64,000 nt of DNA from Actinostola sp. cb2023 (lineage: Eukaryota > Cnidaria > Anthozoa > Actiniaria > Actinostolidae): assembly GCA_033675265.1 (NCBI GenBank), contig JAUJYZ010001210.1, positions 635,501-699,500 of the forward strand, given 5' to 3'. The notes beneath the pieces are model-generated. The model searched no databases. It was not told the origin of the DNA and saw only the letters and a list, made by a program, of their open reading frames with translations. A program made the position numbers and the translations under genes. Positions 11,951 through 23,139 of this stretch are shown here, one piece after another (the first letter of the stretch is position 1; each line of letters begins with the position of its first letter).

Positions 11951-12925
11951 TGCTTTTTTGTGCACAATAGAAGAAAAGCTGGAGCGTGAGAATAAGTTGC
12001 CCGACTTCTACAGAAGGTATGTCGACGAAACCCTATCTATAATGCCAGACGTATCAGTAGCTGAATCTTTCCTGGCCACATTGAATACGTGCCATCCCTC
12101 GCTGAGTTTCACTATGGAATTAGCTAATAATGATAAACTGCCATTTTTATCGGCATGGAAATTGGGAAGAGTGGTCGCCAACTGAGTACCAGTGTTTACA
12201 GAAAACCTACGAATACTGGCCTCCTTCATTTCCAGAGTCATCTAGATCTCAAATACAAGACATCGCTATTAAAAACGATGTTAGATCGCGCATATCGTTT
12301 CTCGTCTAAATGGGAACTGTTTAACATCGAATGCCAAAAGCTCAAATTGATGTTCTCCAAGCTAAAATACCTGGAAGAGAATGTTAATTCTACCATCTCT
12401 TCGTTTGCCGACTCAAAATTGTCTGATGAGACAAATCCCTCTCTCGTTACAGATGCTGACAAAGCTTTCCGTATAGTATTACCATTCAAGGATAAGTCAG
12501 CCAACATATTGAGGAAAAAACTGAATGGTCTTAGCAAGAAAATTAGTATAACTTTACAACCGGTATATACAAGCCGAAAAATAGGTGATGCCCTCAGGGT
12601 CAGAGAACTTAAACCCTCATTGGTCAGCCAACAAGGTGTAGTCTACGAGTTTAAATGTCCTCTCTGTGATGCAGAATACATAGGCTACACACTCCGTCAA
12701 CTGCACCAAAGGATTAGTGAACACCGTTTCTCTACAATCGGAAAGCATCTACAAATCAGTCATAATGTCAACCCAATAGCCTTTGACCTGACTGACAACT
12801 TTTCCATCCTTAAGAAGTGCCAAGGAAAGTTGGACTGCCTTATCTACAAGATGTTGTTAATTAAAAAGAACAGTCCGAAGCTAAGCATCCAATCGCATTC
12901 AATCCATGCTAAAGTATTTGTTTAA
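11951..12925 (+). pseudogene. Penelope-like element, RT 3' half plus GIY-YIG endonuclease
   Basis: Coding resumes with AFLCTIEEKLERENKLPDF. The catalytic box reads YVDE at 12018-12029, whereas PLE RTs have YVDD, so a metal-binding Asp is changed to Glu. A frameshift near 12155 moves the frame, then VYRKPTNTGLL, thumb-like sequence and the GIY-YIG-type segment CPLCDAEYIGYTLRQLHQR follow (about 12658-12725). The C-terminus ends at a natural-looking TAA at 12923-12925. Together with 8665-9158 this is one element split by the Mutator-like insertion. Confidence 0.9.
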
Positions 12926-13176
12926 ATAACACTTAACTCTTTTGTAATTATTGAACATTCACTGTAAGATTGTAGCAACCTACAATCCTTGCACTGAGAT
13001 TTCTAAGTTTTGCTTCTATCATGGCTGAGTACTTAGTGTTAGACAATTAATCTGGCAACAATGAGACATTGTATGGTAGCTTATTTCTTGTCGAAACAAG
13101 GTAAAAATTATCTGTTTACCGTTGTCTTCGTAACTCGATAACGTCACATGTGGCTTCGATAACGTATTTTCCTACG
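12926..13176. other. Downstream flank of the Penelope element, no gene
   Basis: I looked for a second RT segment, a pseudo-LTR copy and a hammerhead ribozyme core here and saw none that I would defend. Confidence 0.4.
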
Positions 13177-13227
13177 CAGCCGTGTTTAGTGTCGTCCCGC
13201 GTTGCGCGACGACACTAAACACGGCTG
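13177..13227. repeat. Short near-perfect hairpin
   Basis: The arm CAGCCGTGTTTAGTGTCGTC pairs with its complement across CCGCGTTGCG. Half of the same motif, in a mutated form (GACGACAATAAACATGGCT), occurs at 540-560, so this is one copy of a dispersed hairpin repeat. Confidence 0.75.
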
Positions 13228-13294
13228 AGTACGTAAGAGATTATGAATAACTTGGCACGTATTAAACAAATATATATACCAATTATTTTATAAA

Positions 13295-13583
13295 TATATA
13301 TATACAGCTGATTGCAAAAATTATGTAAATCAAGTATATCAGTTTATCCATATAATGGGTGCATTATGGGTAAAACTATTTTAGTGTTTTTCCACAAAAT
13401 ATGCAGCAGAGACTTACAAACAACTAACTAGAGACTAAATTACATAACATTCTAGAGTTTCACCAATGTGGCTTGCGTGAAACATCATTTAGGGGACTTT
13501 TTCAAATACCCATAATGCACCCGATATATGGATATACTGATATACTTGATTTACAGAATTTTTGCAAAGGCCTGTATATCTAA
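13295..13583. mobile_element. Palindromic MITE (foldback)
   Basis: Arms of about 75 bases. TAAATCAAGTATATCAGTTT and GGGTGCATTATGGGTA on the left pair with TACCCATAATGCACCC and ATACTGATATACTTGATTTA on the right, around a ~125 base loop without coding sequence. Confidence 0.8.
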
Positions 13584-13679
13584 TCTGATGATCTAGTCTG
13601 ATGATCGCCTAGAGCGTGAAACTCGAGTAAATTTTTTCTCTGTCTTTACATTTTGTATCTAATATATGAGTTGTGCTCG

Positions 13680-14290
13680 CAAGAAAGGGGTCTTGCACTG
13701 CACTTAGGGGGGATCTTGTTTTCACCGTGATGAGGGTGACGATGTACCCCTTTCGTGTTTGCAGATCTCACGTAGTGTGCTGGCGTGGCACTTACCACGT
13801 CCTTGCATAGCACTGTGTCGGTGACGACTTCGCTTGTCGGATAATCCAGGGCGTCGACCAACTAGGTGTGTCCCAAGCCGTTATCCGCTGCAAATCAATG
13901 TCAGCACACGTCAGTTTTATAGGTGCCAACAGACCAAGAAAATACCTTGACAATGGCTGGTCATTCGACACTGCGCATGCCGACACAGTACCGAAAATGT
14001 TCAACAATCGTAGTGTACTGGCGTGGCACTTACCGCGTCCTTGCATAGCACTGTGTCGGTGACGACTTCGCTTCTCGGATAATCCAGGGCGTCGACCAAC
14101 TGTAGGTGTGTCCCAAGCCGTTATCCACTGCAAATCAATGTCAGCACACATAGTTTTATACGCGCCAATAAGACCAAGAAAATACCTTGACATATGGGTC
14201 GGTGACCCTAATGGGACTCGAACCCACGACCTTCGGAACTGTACACCAATGCTCTACCAGCTGAGCTACATGGTTATACTGGAAGCAGAC
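13680..14290 (-). repeat. tRNA-headed SINE with tandemly duplicated body
   Basis: Read on the minus strand, a tRNA-like head (14275 to 14200) is followed by a body containing ATTTGCAGTGGATAACGG, CACCGACACAGTGCTATGC and GCAAACACGAAAGGGGTA. The body segment occurs twice here (about 14205-14014 and 13985-13780). Two further copies and a hairpin arrangement lie at 38785-39270. A, B boxes plus a dispersed tail fit a tRNA-derived SINE. The family name is unknown. Confidence 0.65.
14200..14275 (-). tRNA. Degenerate tRNA-like SINE promoter head
   Basis: Complement of 14251-14268 reads TAGCTCAGCTGGTAGAGC, a consensus A box. Complement of 14214-14224 reads GGTTCGAGTCC, a consensus B box. An anticodon loop can be drawn (triplet ACA), but the acceptor stem does not pair, so this is a tRNA-derived pol III promoter rather than a functional tRNA. 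Confidence 0.6.
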
Positions 14291-14771
14291 CATAGGTAAT
14301 TTTTGTTGATATTTACTTACCTACTTGATTTTCATTTGCTTTGTTATTAATTAGTGCAATTTCATGGTTATGTTGTTTGTATTCTAGCAATAAAGACTAA
14401 TTAACTTAGTGTTTGTAGGTGATCATGCATGGCTTACACAATGATCTAGATGTCATTATTGGATTTACACTGATGTATACAATAGATTATATCAAGGTAC
14501 CAATAAAATAATATTATATTGTATTGTAATATCTGGCATGGCCCATATGACAGGGGAATGGAAAGTTTTACAGTGGGAAACTGAACATGCACCCCCAGAA
14601 TGCCTGGAATGCTTATTGTTTTCTGACCAATCAAAATGTTCCATGCTCCCCAAAACATTATTCAGTTTCAATGGCTTGTGGTGAGCAGATCATGACAATC
14701 GCTTGCTTTTTGCAGATGCTAATACATTGTCCAGTAAATTTTCATGCACATTATTTTATTACTGCACTTCT
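14291..14771. other. No supported gene; flank of a DDE transposon
   Basis: I could not find a terminal inverted repeat for the transposase gene to the right. The short open frames here show no family resemblance. Confidence 0.4.
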
Positions 14772-16393
14772 CTAGTCTAGTATTGGATCCATAAAATTAG
14801 AGAGCATACAGCAAACAGTCCATAACTGGTTAACTATGCCTAACATACTGACTGGAATTCTCCTGGATAAAAAGAGAAATCTTCTGACCTTGCCTATTGC
14901 TCTCTCAATGTGGATCCTATGCTGGGCTACTGTCTGGGTGGTAATCACGTCATTCTCATTGAAGACTGTTTGGTGTCCAAGAAATGGTGGAATATTCAAT
15001 GTTAGTCTAATTTTGGCAAGGTCTTCACTAATGTCAAACCCTTTGTCTGCCATGATACTGTCCCCAGGTAAAACCTCTCCAACATTGATCTTGCTCTTTA
15101 AGAGTTTTAGGAAACCACTTCTCGCTACAATTTCTTTATCAGAGATCAAGCCAGTGTATAGCTGAGAGACAAACATAATCCCTCCCTTGGCATCAACTCC
15201 TACTAAGCACTTTACAGTATTTGTAGATTTGTAATTGGAGTAGCTCTGAGACTGCCTGACCAGGGATGATGGGACACTCAATTTTTAATTCAGTGCAGTC
15301 TATTATGATAACATTCACAGGATATTTTAGCTTGAAGTTTGGTGGCATTTGTTTGATGATTATATCACGATGTGGCCATATCTTTAGCTTGCCAAAGAAA
15401 ATGTAGAGGTAGTTTATCCATGTGTTAAAAATGTTAGATACCCTCCCCTTGGAAATACCAAATCTGATCACCAAATCTAAATTAGTTAGGCCAAGTTTTA
15501 GCTTCATTAACACCAGCAAGAATTCATCCTCTACAGGTAGTTTACGATCCCTGGATTTCACAGCTAACAAGTCATTTTCCTCGTCAGAATCACTGGACGA
15601 CTGGTCACTGCAGTCTGAGTCGAACAGCACCGAAGTGTCTATTCTGCAATCATTATTTGCTGTTATCGTATCGCAATATATTATGTTTCCTCTATCTAAA
15701 CCTGGAAGAACAAACTGCAGGATCTGCATGAATCGTTCATGTGATTTAAATCCAGTATTTTTTTATTGGAGTGTCAGCCATATTCATCAGAGTCTCGAGC
15801 GAAAATCTGTGCGAACACGGTATTTTGATATCTGCTTGTGTTCCCCTCGATACAAAATCCTTCTGTGCAGTTTCCTCCCAAAATCCCTCGCCTTCAGAAG
15901 CTGTCTCAGTTTCCTCGGCTAATGCTTGTTCCCTTTCCTCCTCCAATCTTCTCTTTTTCTCTATGAAAGGTCTAGGGACAACCTGTTTTGACCAGGCGAA
16001 CACTGAAGGGATGGCATCCACATGCAGTCGTCGCTTCTTACTGAATTCATTGATAAAAATCGCTGTCAACAAAATGCGCGGAACAAACTTTTGTATGTTC
16101 ACTGACTTCAAATTCGTCCTTTGGATCGTCCCGTCTTATTATTTTGGCCCAAATCTGTATAGGATAAAGCAAAGAGAAAGTTGTTGACAATTTTTATCGC
16201 AAGTTTCGGGTTGAACAAAATTTCGACCTCACCCACACTTGTCTTCAATCCACTCATGAAAGTCCAGTTATTCACACAAAAAACCTTATTCACTTACCTT
16301 CCTTAGCTTGAGATCGTCCGGAAATTTATGAAAAGATAGTCCAGGATATGTAGAATTGTTAGAACAGTATTTAACACAACAACAATGAACCAT
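14772..16393 (-). pseudogene. THAP-domain DDE_Tnp_4 transposase (PIF/IS4EU-like), two exons
   Basis: The ATG at 16393 begins a THAP zinc-binding domain: CCCVKYCSN, SFHKFPDDLKLRK, then exon 2 with HTKVCSAHFVDSDF. Exon 1 ends at 16298 before a consensus GTAAGTG. Exon 2 starts at 16154 after TATACAG, joining in phase 0 across a 143 bp intron. Further on are an acidic linker, a helix-turn-helix region (IRFGISKGRVSNIF), then IDCTEL, IMADKGFD and HIERAIGKV as the probable D, D and E of the nuclease. Frames slip near 16045, between the N-terminal part and the nuclease near 15740, and near 15270. Terminal repeats were not found. Confidence 0.85.
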
Positions 16394-16753
16394 GCTTATA
16401 GTTTCATTCAGCAAAGCAAAGCTACTCAAGCTTGAGCTTTTGGCGGGAATCGATCGTTTTGGCGCGAATTCGCGCGTTTGTTTACCCAATACAAGTGACG
16501 TGACCCACCGGAAGTAAATAAGGCTGACTCGGTCTATTGAATTTAAACTTTCGCCATACAGTATTCAGTCGGTAGGTCGGTTAGCCATTTCAGTGTCAGC
16601 CAACGGTTTATTTACACCAAAAACCGCAGGGATCCCAAGCTATATGCCAGCAGCCGCAAAATGAAGACCACAAAATGCAGAGTGCAGACTACAAAATGCA
16701 GACCATATTTATTTATTTATTATTTATTATTAATAATAATACTGGGATAAGTA

Positions 16754-17588
16754 CAGTCGTGCCTCTCCTACGGACACCTCTCTAATACGGACACCTCTAT
16801 AATTACGGACAGTTCCCTTGGTCCTGGCAAAATGCCCATATATTCTCTAGAAAAATAACCTGTATAATACGGACCCTCTCTAGTGCGGACAACGGACACA
16901 AAATATTGGCCCCAGAGAGAAAATTCATGTAAATTTAACCACTTTATTACGGACACAATGTAGTTGCATTTTCCATATCGAGCTGAATAATGTTACCCCA
17001 ATTAAATGATAATAACGATACTCCATCTCAAAGCTAGAAGGCCAATAATCCGACCCCATCCAGCGGCACATACCCACGGCACATAGCCTTGTTGTATGGG
17101 AGAACCCAAGAGCCCCAGCCCAGGATTCCCTCCCCCCCCCCCCCCCCCCCCCCCCCAGTAGACTTAGTCAGTGTGCATATTTTATCTTAAGGCTCGGCGA
17201 AATCGGGGCAACATTTCACGCAACAACTGCGAACATTGTTGTGTGTAAAATGTTGCGAGATGTTGCATCAAGTTTATTCATGCACAAACTTTTCACGCAA
17301 CATCATGCAACATTCCTATTGTTAAATTATTGTTTTTATTATTATTATTATTATCATTGTTCTCTATTGTTCTATGGAATGTTGTCCAATAATAACCCAA
17401 GATGTTGTGTCAATTGTTGCGCCCGTTCGGCCAGCCCCAACTCAACATGCAGCAACAAACATGCAACAGTGTTGGTAGATGTTGCGTATAATGTTTGTAT
17501 GGGTGAAACTGAATTCGGGACTTTGAAAACTGGCCGCTTAATAGAGGGTGGCCGCTTAATACAGGGCCGTTATATACAGGTTTGACTG
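16754..17588. mobile_element. Pogo/Tigger-like ends, possibly one non-autonomous element
   Basis: The left end CAGTCGTGCCTCTC follows TA at 16752-16753. The right end read in reverse is CAGTCAAACCTGTATATAAC, followed by TA at 17589-17590. The two ends agree only partly, so they may belong to two related elements. ACGGACACCTCT is repeated inside the left part, as is usual for pogo-type MITE ends. No transposase is present. A long C run (17132-17156) and a TTA microsatellite near 17335 lie inside. Confidence 0.5.
17132..17156 (+). repeat. Poly-C run
   Basis: An uninterrupted run of about 25 C, flanked by further C-rich sequence. Length is likely to be unreliable in the assembly. Confidence 0.8.
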
Positions 17589-17591
17589 TAG

Positions 17592-18130
17592 TTCTGTGAG
17601 ACGTACACGGTACGCCGGATATAAAAGAAGTGAACAAATAAAATAATAAATATGGTCTGCATTTTGTAGTCTGCATTTTGCAGTCTGCCGAGCTATATTC
17701 TTCTTCCCCTGCTTGTTCATGACATCCTAGTTTGGGCTCCCTTTGCTTTTGTGACATTAAAATTGAGTTTCCTAGGAATAACCTCCCCACCCTTCTCTCC
17801 TCCCCCACCCCACACACACACACATACACAGAGACCCAATAACCCTAACCACCACCGCCTACCCTAGACAGATAAACTATCTTTCATCGACGCATTCTAA
17901 CGTAGATTATTGTTGACTAGCTCTCTATCTTTAATAGGCAATTGAGCACAGAAAGACATAAATAACAATGATTTCAGTAACTGCTCATGTGATAAAGTTA
18001 CGAATATAGTAAGATTTTTCAGTATTTCAAACTTAATTTTTAATTTAATACTGTTTGATGCAGCCTTCAGTTTATAGCTGATCTGCATGCATTCTTTTGA
18101 AGGCAGCTACGTGAAGTGATTGTATAACTA
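17592..18130. other. No supported gene
   Basis: Contains a short CA microsatellite near 17808-17830 and otherwise unremarkable AT-rich sequence. Confidence 0.45.
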
Positions 18131-19375
18131 GCTAGTGTCTGAATTACTGCTGTTTTCTGAATTCCATAAAGGAGGTAATGTCCAAGCAAATTCATGTTGG
18201 CTATTTTTTGACTTTGGAAGAATAGTCAGATCAAAGTTAATGCAGTCGTAGTGCTGATCGGCTTTCCTGACATGCTCAGCTTTTAACATTTATGTGGTTT
18301 CTTTCTCTTCCTCGTCCTTGTTATATTTAATTATGACGGATAAACTATCACAATATCCGCACGTATCGACGTAAGGTTTTCGAAAAGATAGATTGAAAGT
18401 ACGAAAGATCTTCCTGAATGAATTGTAAGATAACGGTGCATCCTCATCTCTTAATCCCTTTTTGGTTAGAAACTGACGCCATATTTCTTTGATGCTCAGA
18501 TTCGGAGCAAGGAACTGTCTTCCTCGCGGGTTCTTTTCCCTTGCGCAATGCAACGCTTCCCGATCATAGCTATGGATATGTTCAACCACCTGGAACAAAA
18601 AGAAGAAAAAGAGATTCCGGTTTAATGTTCTCTCCTGGTATAACACTATTAAGCTAGTGAAGCAATCAAATGCTGAAGAATCTATTCATGCCCTTGTTTC
18701 AACTACAAGGTGAAATTTTATGGCAGTATCAGTAATTTCAATTTAGCCAGTTTGATAAATTTGGCCATTGCGCGCGTAATTACGACAAGAGATTCTCATT
18801 TATATAATTATTACTTTTTCTCTCTTATACGTTACCTCGGCTTTTAAATCCAACGGGATTCTTTTTGCATTTCTGTTCACTCGTCTCTGGTCCACCTCGA
18901 CATCACCAGAATAGGGTTGGATCTTCTTTAATAGAACTGTTATTCGTTTTTTTCCAATTCCAAGTATCTTTAAAAATGCCGTCTTGCATACTTGAACCTT
19001 TCTAAGCCCTGACGTATCTCGTATATTATACGTTATACGGTTTCTTTTGGCATTTGGGTTGACGTCAATCAGAGAACTCAAATAAGTGTTTTGCTGTTCG
19101 TAAAGTTTACTATCAAAGTCATTACGTATCAACGCAATAACTCCGTGATTTAGAAGACATGTTTTCTCCATGCAGCAATCCATGTTCATGTTCTCGATAC
19201 TTGAATAAGGACTGTTCTTTCTTGGCGTAGCAGTGACTTTCTTTCTACTCGCTATCTTTCGTCTTTTCGTTCTTGGTAAATAAACGTCCTCATTTCTTCC
19301 TGGGAGCCAGGTTTTCGAATGGCCGATATTTTGCCGGTGGTCGAAATTATACCCGAAATCTTTCGTTACGTCCAT
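18131..19375 (-). pseudogene. N-terminal part of a two-exon transposase-like gene
   Basis: Exon 1 (19375-18836) carries a basic leader, LRKVQVCKTAFLKILGIGKK and DVEVDQRRVNRNAKRIP. It ends at a GTAACG donor. Exon 2 starts at 18589 after TTTTTGTTCCAG, phase 0, with VVEHIHSYDREALHC, YNSFRKIFRTFNLSF and DTCGYCDSL. These match a widespread invertebrate transposon-derived family recognisable by VCK..FL..LGI and DTC..CD; I cannot name its superfamily with confidence. An in-frame TAA at 18290-18292 is followed, in the same frame, by AEHVRKADQHYDCINFDLT and further coding-like residues to a TAG at 18131, so the stop is a mutation. The nuclease C-terminal half is absent. Confidence 0.75.
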
Positions 19376-20328
19376 CAGGGAGCCATGAGCCTATGACATA
19401 TTTGGGTAACTAACAAGAGTAGCTTCGACCGTGATATACGCTTGATATGGCGCTGAATATAGGCAGAACAATAGGAATAATAAGAGATTATTATTTTAAT
19501 TAACAAAAACTCTATTGTCGGGCTATATTAAGAGCGGCCATCACCGTATTTGCCGTATATCTTGAAGGTGCAAAATCCTTTATGTGCCTCTTCGAGTCGG
19601 CATTCTTAGAAATAGGGCAAGTATCACACTACGATTGGATTGAGGTATAAATAAATTAGTGTATTAGAGTTCTTTCGTATCCTATGTTTTTCACATGGCT
19701 TTGTATTTCATGGGCTTTGTATTTCATAGGTCAATTTGCATATTGTGATAGAAATCAGACGCAAAACTATTTTCGGTTAGAAAAATATAAAATCATCCTT
19801 CTAATCTGTTTGTTATTCATGCATACTAAAAAAATATGAACATTAATTATGAGTAAGGTATGGTTTATTTTTTTTGCTAGACCTTATACTTCTCATTATA
19901 TTCAGGACGAACTAAAGTGGAAAAGTGCTTTTGTCAGCATTGAAATGAATTTTAAAGCTTTCTTCGTATGAATTCATTTTGTCACGGAATGCCGCACGCA
20001 TATTTACCTCTCCAACGCATTACAGTAAAACATTGGAATATTATTTATGCAGTAAACGGCTCTCTGAAACAAATCGTGGATGGCCGGAATGTGGCAAAAA
20101 GGAACACCCATCGGCTATTCAAAATATACTTGTCATTATAATTGTGTACTCATTTGGAGAGTAACGCCACACGTAGGTATTTTCATACTCAGACAAGATT
20201 ACTGTGCTGTAGCTCTGTGCTGTTCTAACCAAGTGCAAGTGTAATCGTGTCTCAAACAGTTGTGATGGATATTCCACCATTTCCAGAATTTACCACAGTA
20301 ACTACAATTAACAGCTATTTCACTTTTA
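19376..20328. other. No supported gene; probable 5' flank of a Harbinger element
   Basis: Short frames at 19979-20456 partly overlap the start of the next transposase but show no recognised domain. No terminal inverted repeat was identified. Confidence 0.4.
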
Positions 20329-21420
20329 ATGGCAGTGATATTAGAAGACGACTTGGATGTGGTTCCACTATACCCTGCAGAATATATATTTATGGCCGTG
20401 ATCTTAGTATTACAGGTTGTTCAGCGTACTCAAATCCCTATACACATTGTTATTAGGGCGTTCTTCCCACTTAATCGTGGTAAGTGGGAAGAAGTGTGGC
20501 CACAATTAGCTGAAGATCCAGTCCAGTTTTGGCATGTTACCGGAGAGACACCCATCAGCCTAAGTTATGTTGTGAACCGTATCTCAGGTGATGTTCAGAG
20601 GTTTGTTCGTAACCCAAGGCACCCAAGACCAAGGATTAGAGAAACCAGGCCATATGCTTTAACCGTAAGGGATCGGGTATTGATGCTTTTCATATGGCTT
20701 AGGTCATATCTCACCTTTAGCCATCTTGGAATGTTATTTGGAGTTAGTGAAGCGACTGCTGCTGAAAACGTACACACTATATTTCTCATAACTATTTTCC
20801 ATTATGAGAGACGCTACATTGTTTGGCATCCCCATCAAGTGTGGAACAACATGCGAGGTACCATCCCTGAATTTCCTGATGTTGTGGGAATGATTGATGC
20901 TACCCCAATTCGTATTAATAGGCCCCAAGGAAACATACAGCGCATGTACTACAGGAGAGACAGGGATTTCCATTTCATTAACTGGCAGGTCATTATCGAT
21001 TGTAACGGGATGTTCACATATGGTCAAGCAGGATTTATGGGTCACTTAACTGATGCTGCAAGCTTGCATATGATGCTACAAATGCTAGAAACAGTTATGT
21101 AATTGCTGATAGTGGATACCCAGTCGGCTATCCACTTCTTGTTTCATTTTCAAGGCGTGGCGGCCGGAGGTTTAATGCAGTTATGCAAATATACAATCGG
21201 TTACTGTCTCGTTACCGAGTGCGTGTTGAACACAGAATTCATGATCTCAAAATTTATTGCTGTATGTCAATTCGTTTTAGGCATAGACGCTGGAGGGTGT
21301 GTGCTGTTGCTAACCTGGTCATGGCGCTCACAAACAGAAGACGTCGCATAATTTATCAGCTCAGAAATATGAAACACAGTACTAATTGCAATCGTTTATA
21401 TTTTTTTTATTTCAACAAAA
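20329..21420 (+). pseudogene. PIF/Harbinger transposase (DDE_Tnp_4), frameshifted
   Basis: The segment RVLMLFIWLRSYLTFSHLGM followed by FGVSEATAAENVHTI is the family's helix-turn-helix. The nuclease shows VVGMIDATPIRI with the first Asp at 20896-20898, GNIQRMYYRRDRDFHFINWQ, then GHLTDAASLH. A one-base slip near 21085 shifts the frame to VIADSGYPVGYPL (second Asp at 21108-21110) and RVRVEHRIHDLK (Glu at 21228-21230), ending with RHRRWRVCAVANL. All three catalytic residues are preserved, so the single slip is the main visible lesion. No MYB-like partner gene was found. Confidence 0.88.
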
Positions 21421-21430
21421 CATATAGTGA

Positions 21431-22479
21431 GCCAGTTGCGTGAGCTAGCTAAATTCAAGGCGACTCAGTCACTGTCAGATGTCAGATCAATGTCTTTGTT
21501 TGCAGCCAGATATTTTAAGTATTTGTCGTGCGTTTTGGCTGCACGTTTTGCTACATGCATCATCTCTGATGCCTTGATCGCTTTCTATTCTTCGTTGGAG
21601 CCCTATAAACATTGGTTGAACATTAATTAGATGTCATGTTAGCTGATCATGTCAGTAATTATTTTCTGACTAAATAAGGGAAAGCCACACCCCCGATAAA
21701 AGTATTACATTAGTGCATTGATATCGAAATCTAAAACCTCACTATCTTGCTTTGGTGAAAACGATCGAAGAAGAAAATCCATGCATATTAAACATAAATA
21801 CTCAGGTAGCCAGCATACATTTCAACAGTACTAAAACCCTGCGAACAAAGGGTTAAAAATCTATAAGCCATGCATGCCCATTTCAAAAACTTCAGGTCCA
21901 TCAATCTTTAATTACAGGGTATTAAAAAAAAAGTCCGACAAGCATCTGACATTTTTACTGGCGGCAGTTTTCGGCCCCGGGGTACAATGGTCGTAACACT
22001 ATGCAAGTGTGCACATTACCTTGATTTTGAAGACTGTTTTAACTTAGGGCCAGGAATTGAAACCTGTGTTTGGTCAAAGAAAAGAAAATATGTTAATGCT
22101 GGTTTTTCTTTATACTGACGTTAGGCTGTACAATAAATGTATAGACCTATCAGTTAAAAACTGACAGTGACAAAGATAGGGGTGTCCCGCTGGAGTCCGT
22201 AAACCCTGACTATCTAAGACAGCGACATCTTGTAAATTCATACGCTGTTGAAGACAGATCGATATAAAGGGAAATGTTATACCCTATTTTAGACAGCTCT
22301 TCGGTACTAGTTGGTAGTATATAATCCTGTATAGTATGCGCTTTTTCTCCCCAAGTATGCCCTTCTTTCTTTCAAGACAATTTAGGGTGAAATGTATACC
22401 CTATCTAAGACCAAAAGCTCAAAAACCATACCCTATCTAGCGGCAAATACCCGTATAGCATATAACTCATATATATATG
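21431..22479. other. No supported gene
   Basis: Between 22150 and 22450 the motif ACCCTATCT and its variants recur several times, suggesting a degenerate dispersed repeat, but I cannot define its ends. Confidence 0.4.
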
Positions 22480-22742
22480 TATAATAATAATAATAATAAT
22501 ACAGCAATATGCAGAAATTCTGATCCATTTTGACTAAAATACATATATATCAAAAACCTACTTAAAATTATAGGATGGCTAAGCTGATATTTTTTTCTAG
22601 TTGTCTTCCAGCGAGGCTTTATGAAAAAAATATCATGGAAGTTATCCCATAATTTTAAGTAGGTCTTTGATATATATGTATTTTAGTCAAAAGGATCAGA
22701 ATTTCTGCATATTGCTGTAATAATAATAATAATAATAATATA
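22480..22742. mobile_element. Palindromic MITE with ATA-tract ends
   Basis: Arms of about 75 bases: ACAGCAATATGCAGAAATTC and TTAAAATTATAGGATGG on the left pair with their complements near 22645-22722. Both ends run into ATA/TAA microsatellites. No coding sequence. Confidence 0.85.
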
Positions 22743-23057
22743 TAAGTATAATATACGCTGGTGACGACCATCTTCGGTGTCTGAGCTCAGCTGCATAGAT
22801 GTATGCCTCCTATATTATAGTGTACACTGATTTAGGAGTATTAGTTAAAGCCTAAAGAGTTGTTGTGTGCGATAATATGTAGCGGTCTTTGAGTAGACAT
22901 TTGCGGCAAATATATAAGTGATATCTACTTTCGGTCTCAATCGTCCATGTTGAGATATCTCGTTGTGAATGGGTTTTTTTATCGAGTGTGTAGCGTAACG
23001 AATACTGTAAGAGAAGCTACGGTTGTGATATTTGTGTGTCCAAAATTCCCTTTAGAG

Positions 23058-23118
23058 AACAGCCACTAGAATTTACTAGGGCGTAATGATTACGCCCTAG
23101 TAAATTCTAGTGGCTGTT
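23058..23118. repeat. Perfect 61 bp palindrome
   Basis: 30-base arms around a single G at 23088. The inner part of the left arm reads TTTACTAGGGCGTAAT. No mismatch is visible. It lies about 20 bases beyond the last recognisable exon of the minus-strand gene at 23140-23839. Confidence 0.95.
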
Positions 23119-23139
23119 ATCATGACTAGTATTACATAC

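Noticed and set aside
14200..14275. Functional tRNA gene
   Set aside because: A and B boxes are good but the acceptor stem does not pair and the sequence continues into a dispersed repeat body.
15422..16187. Plus-strand frames of 138-166 codons
   Set aside because: Antisense shadows of the THAP/DDE transposase, which has recognisable motifs on the minus strand.
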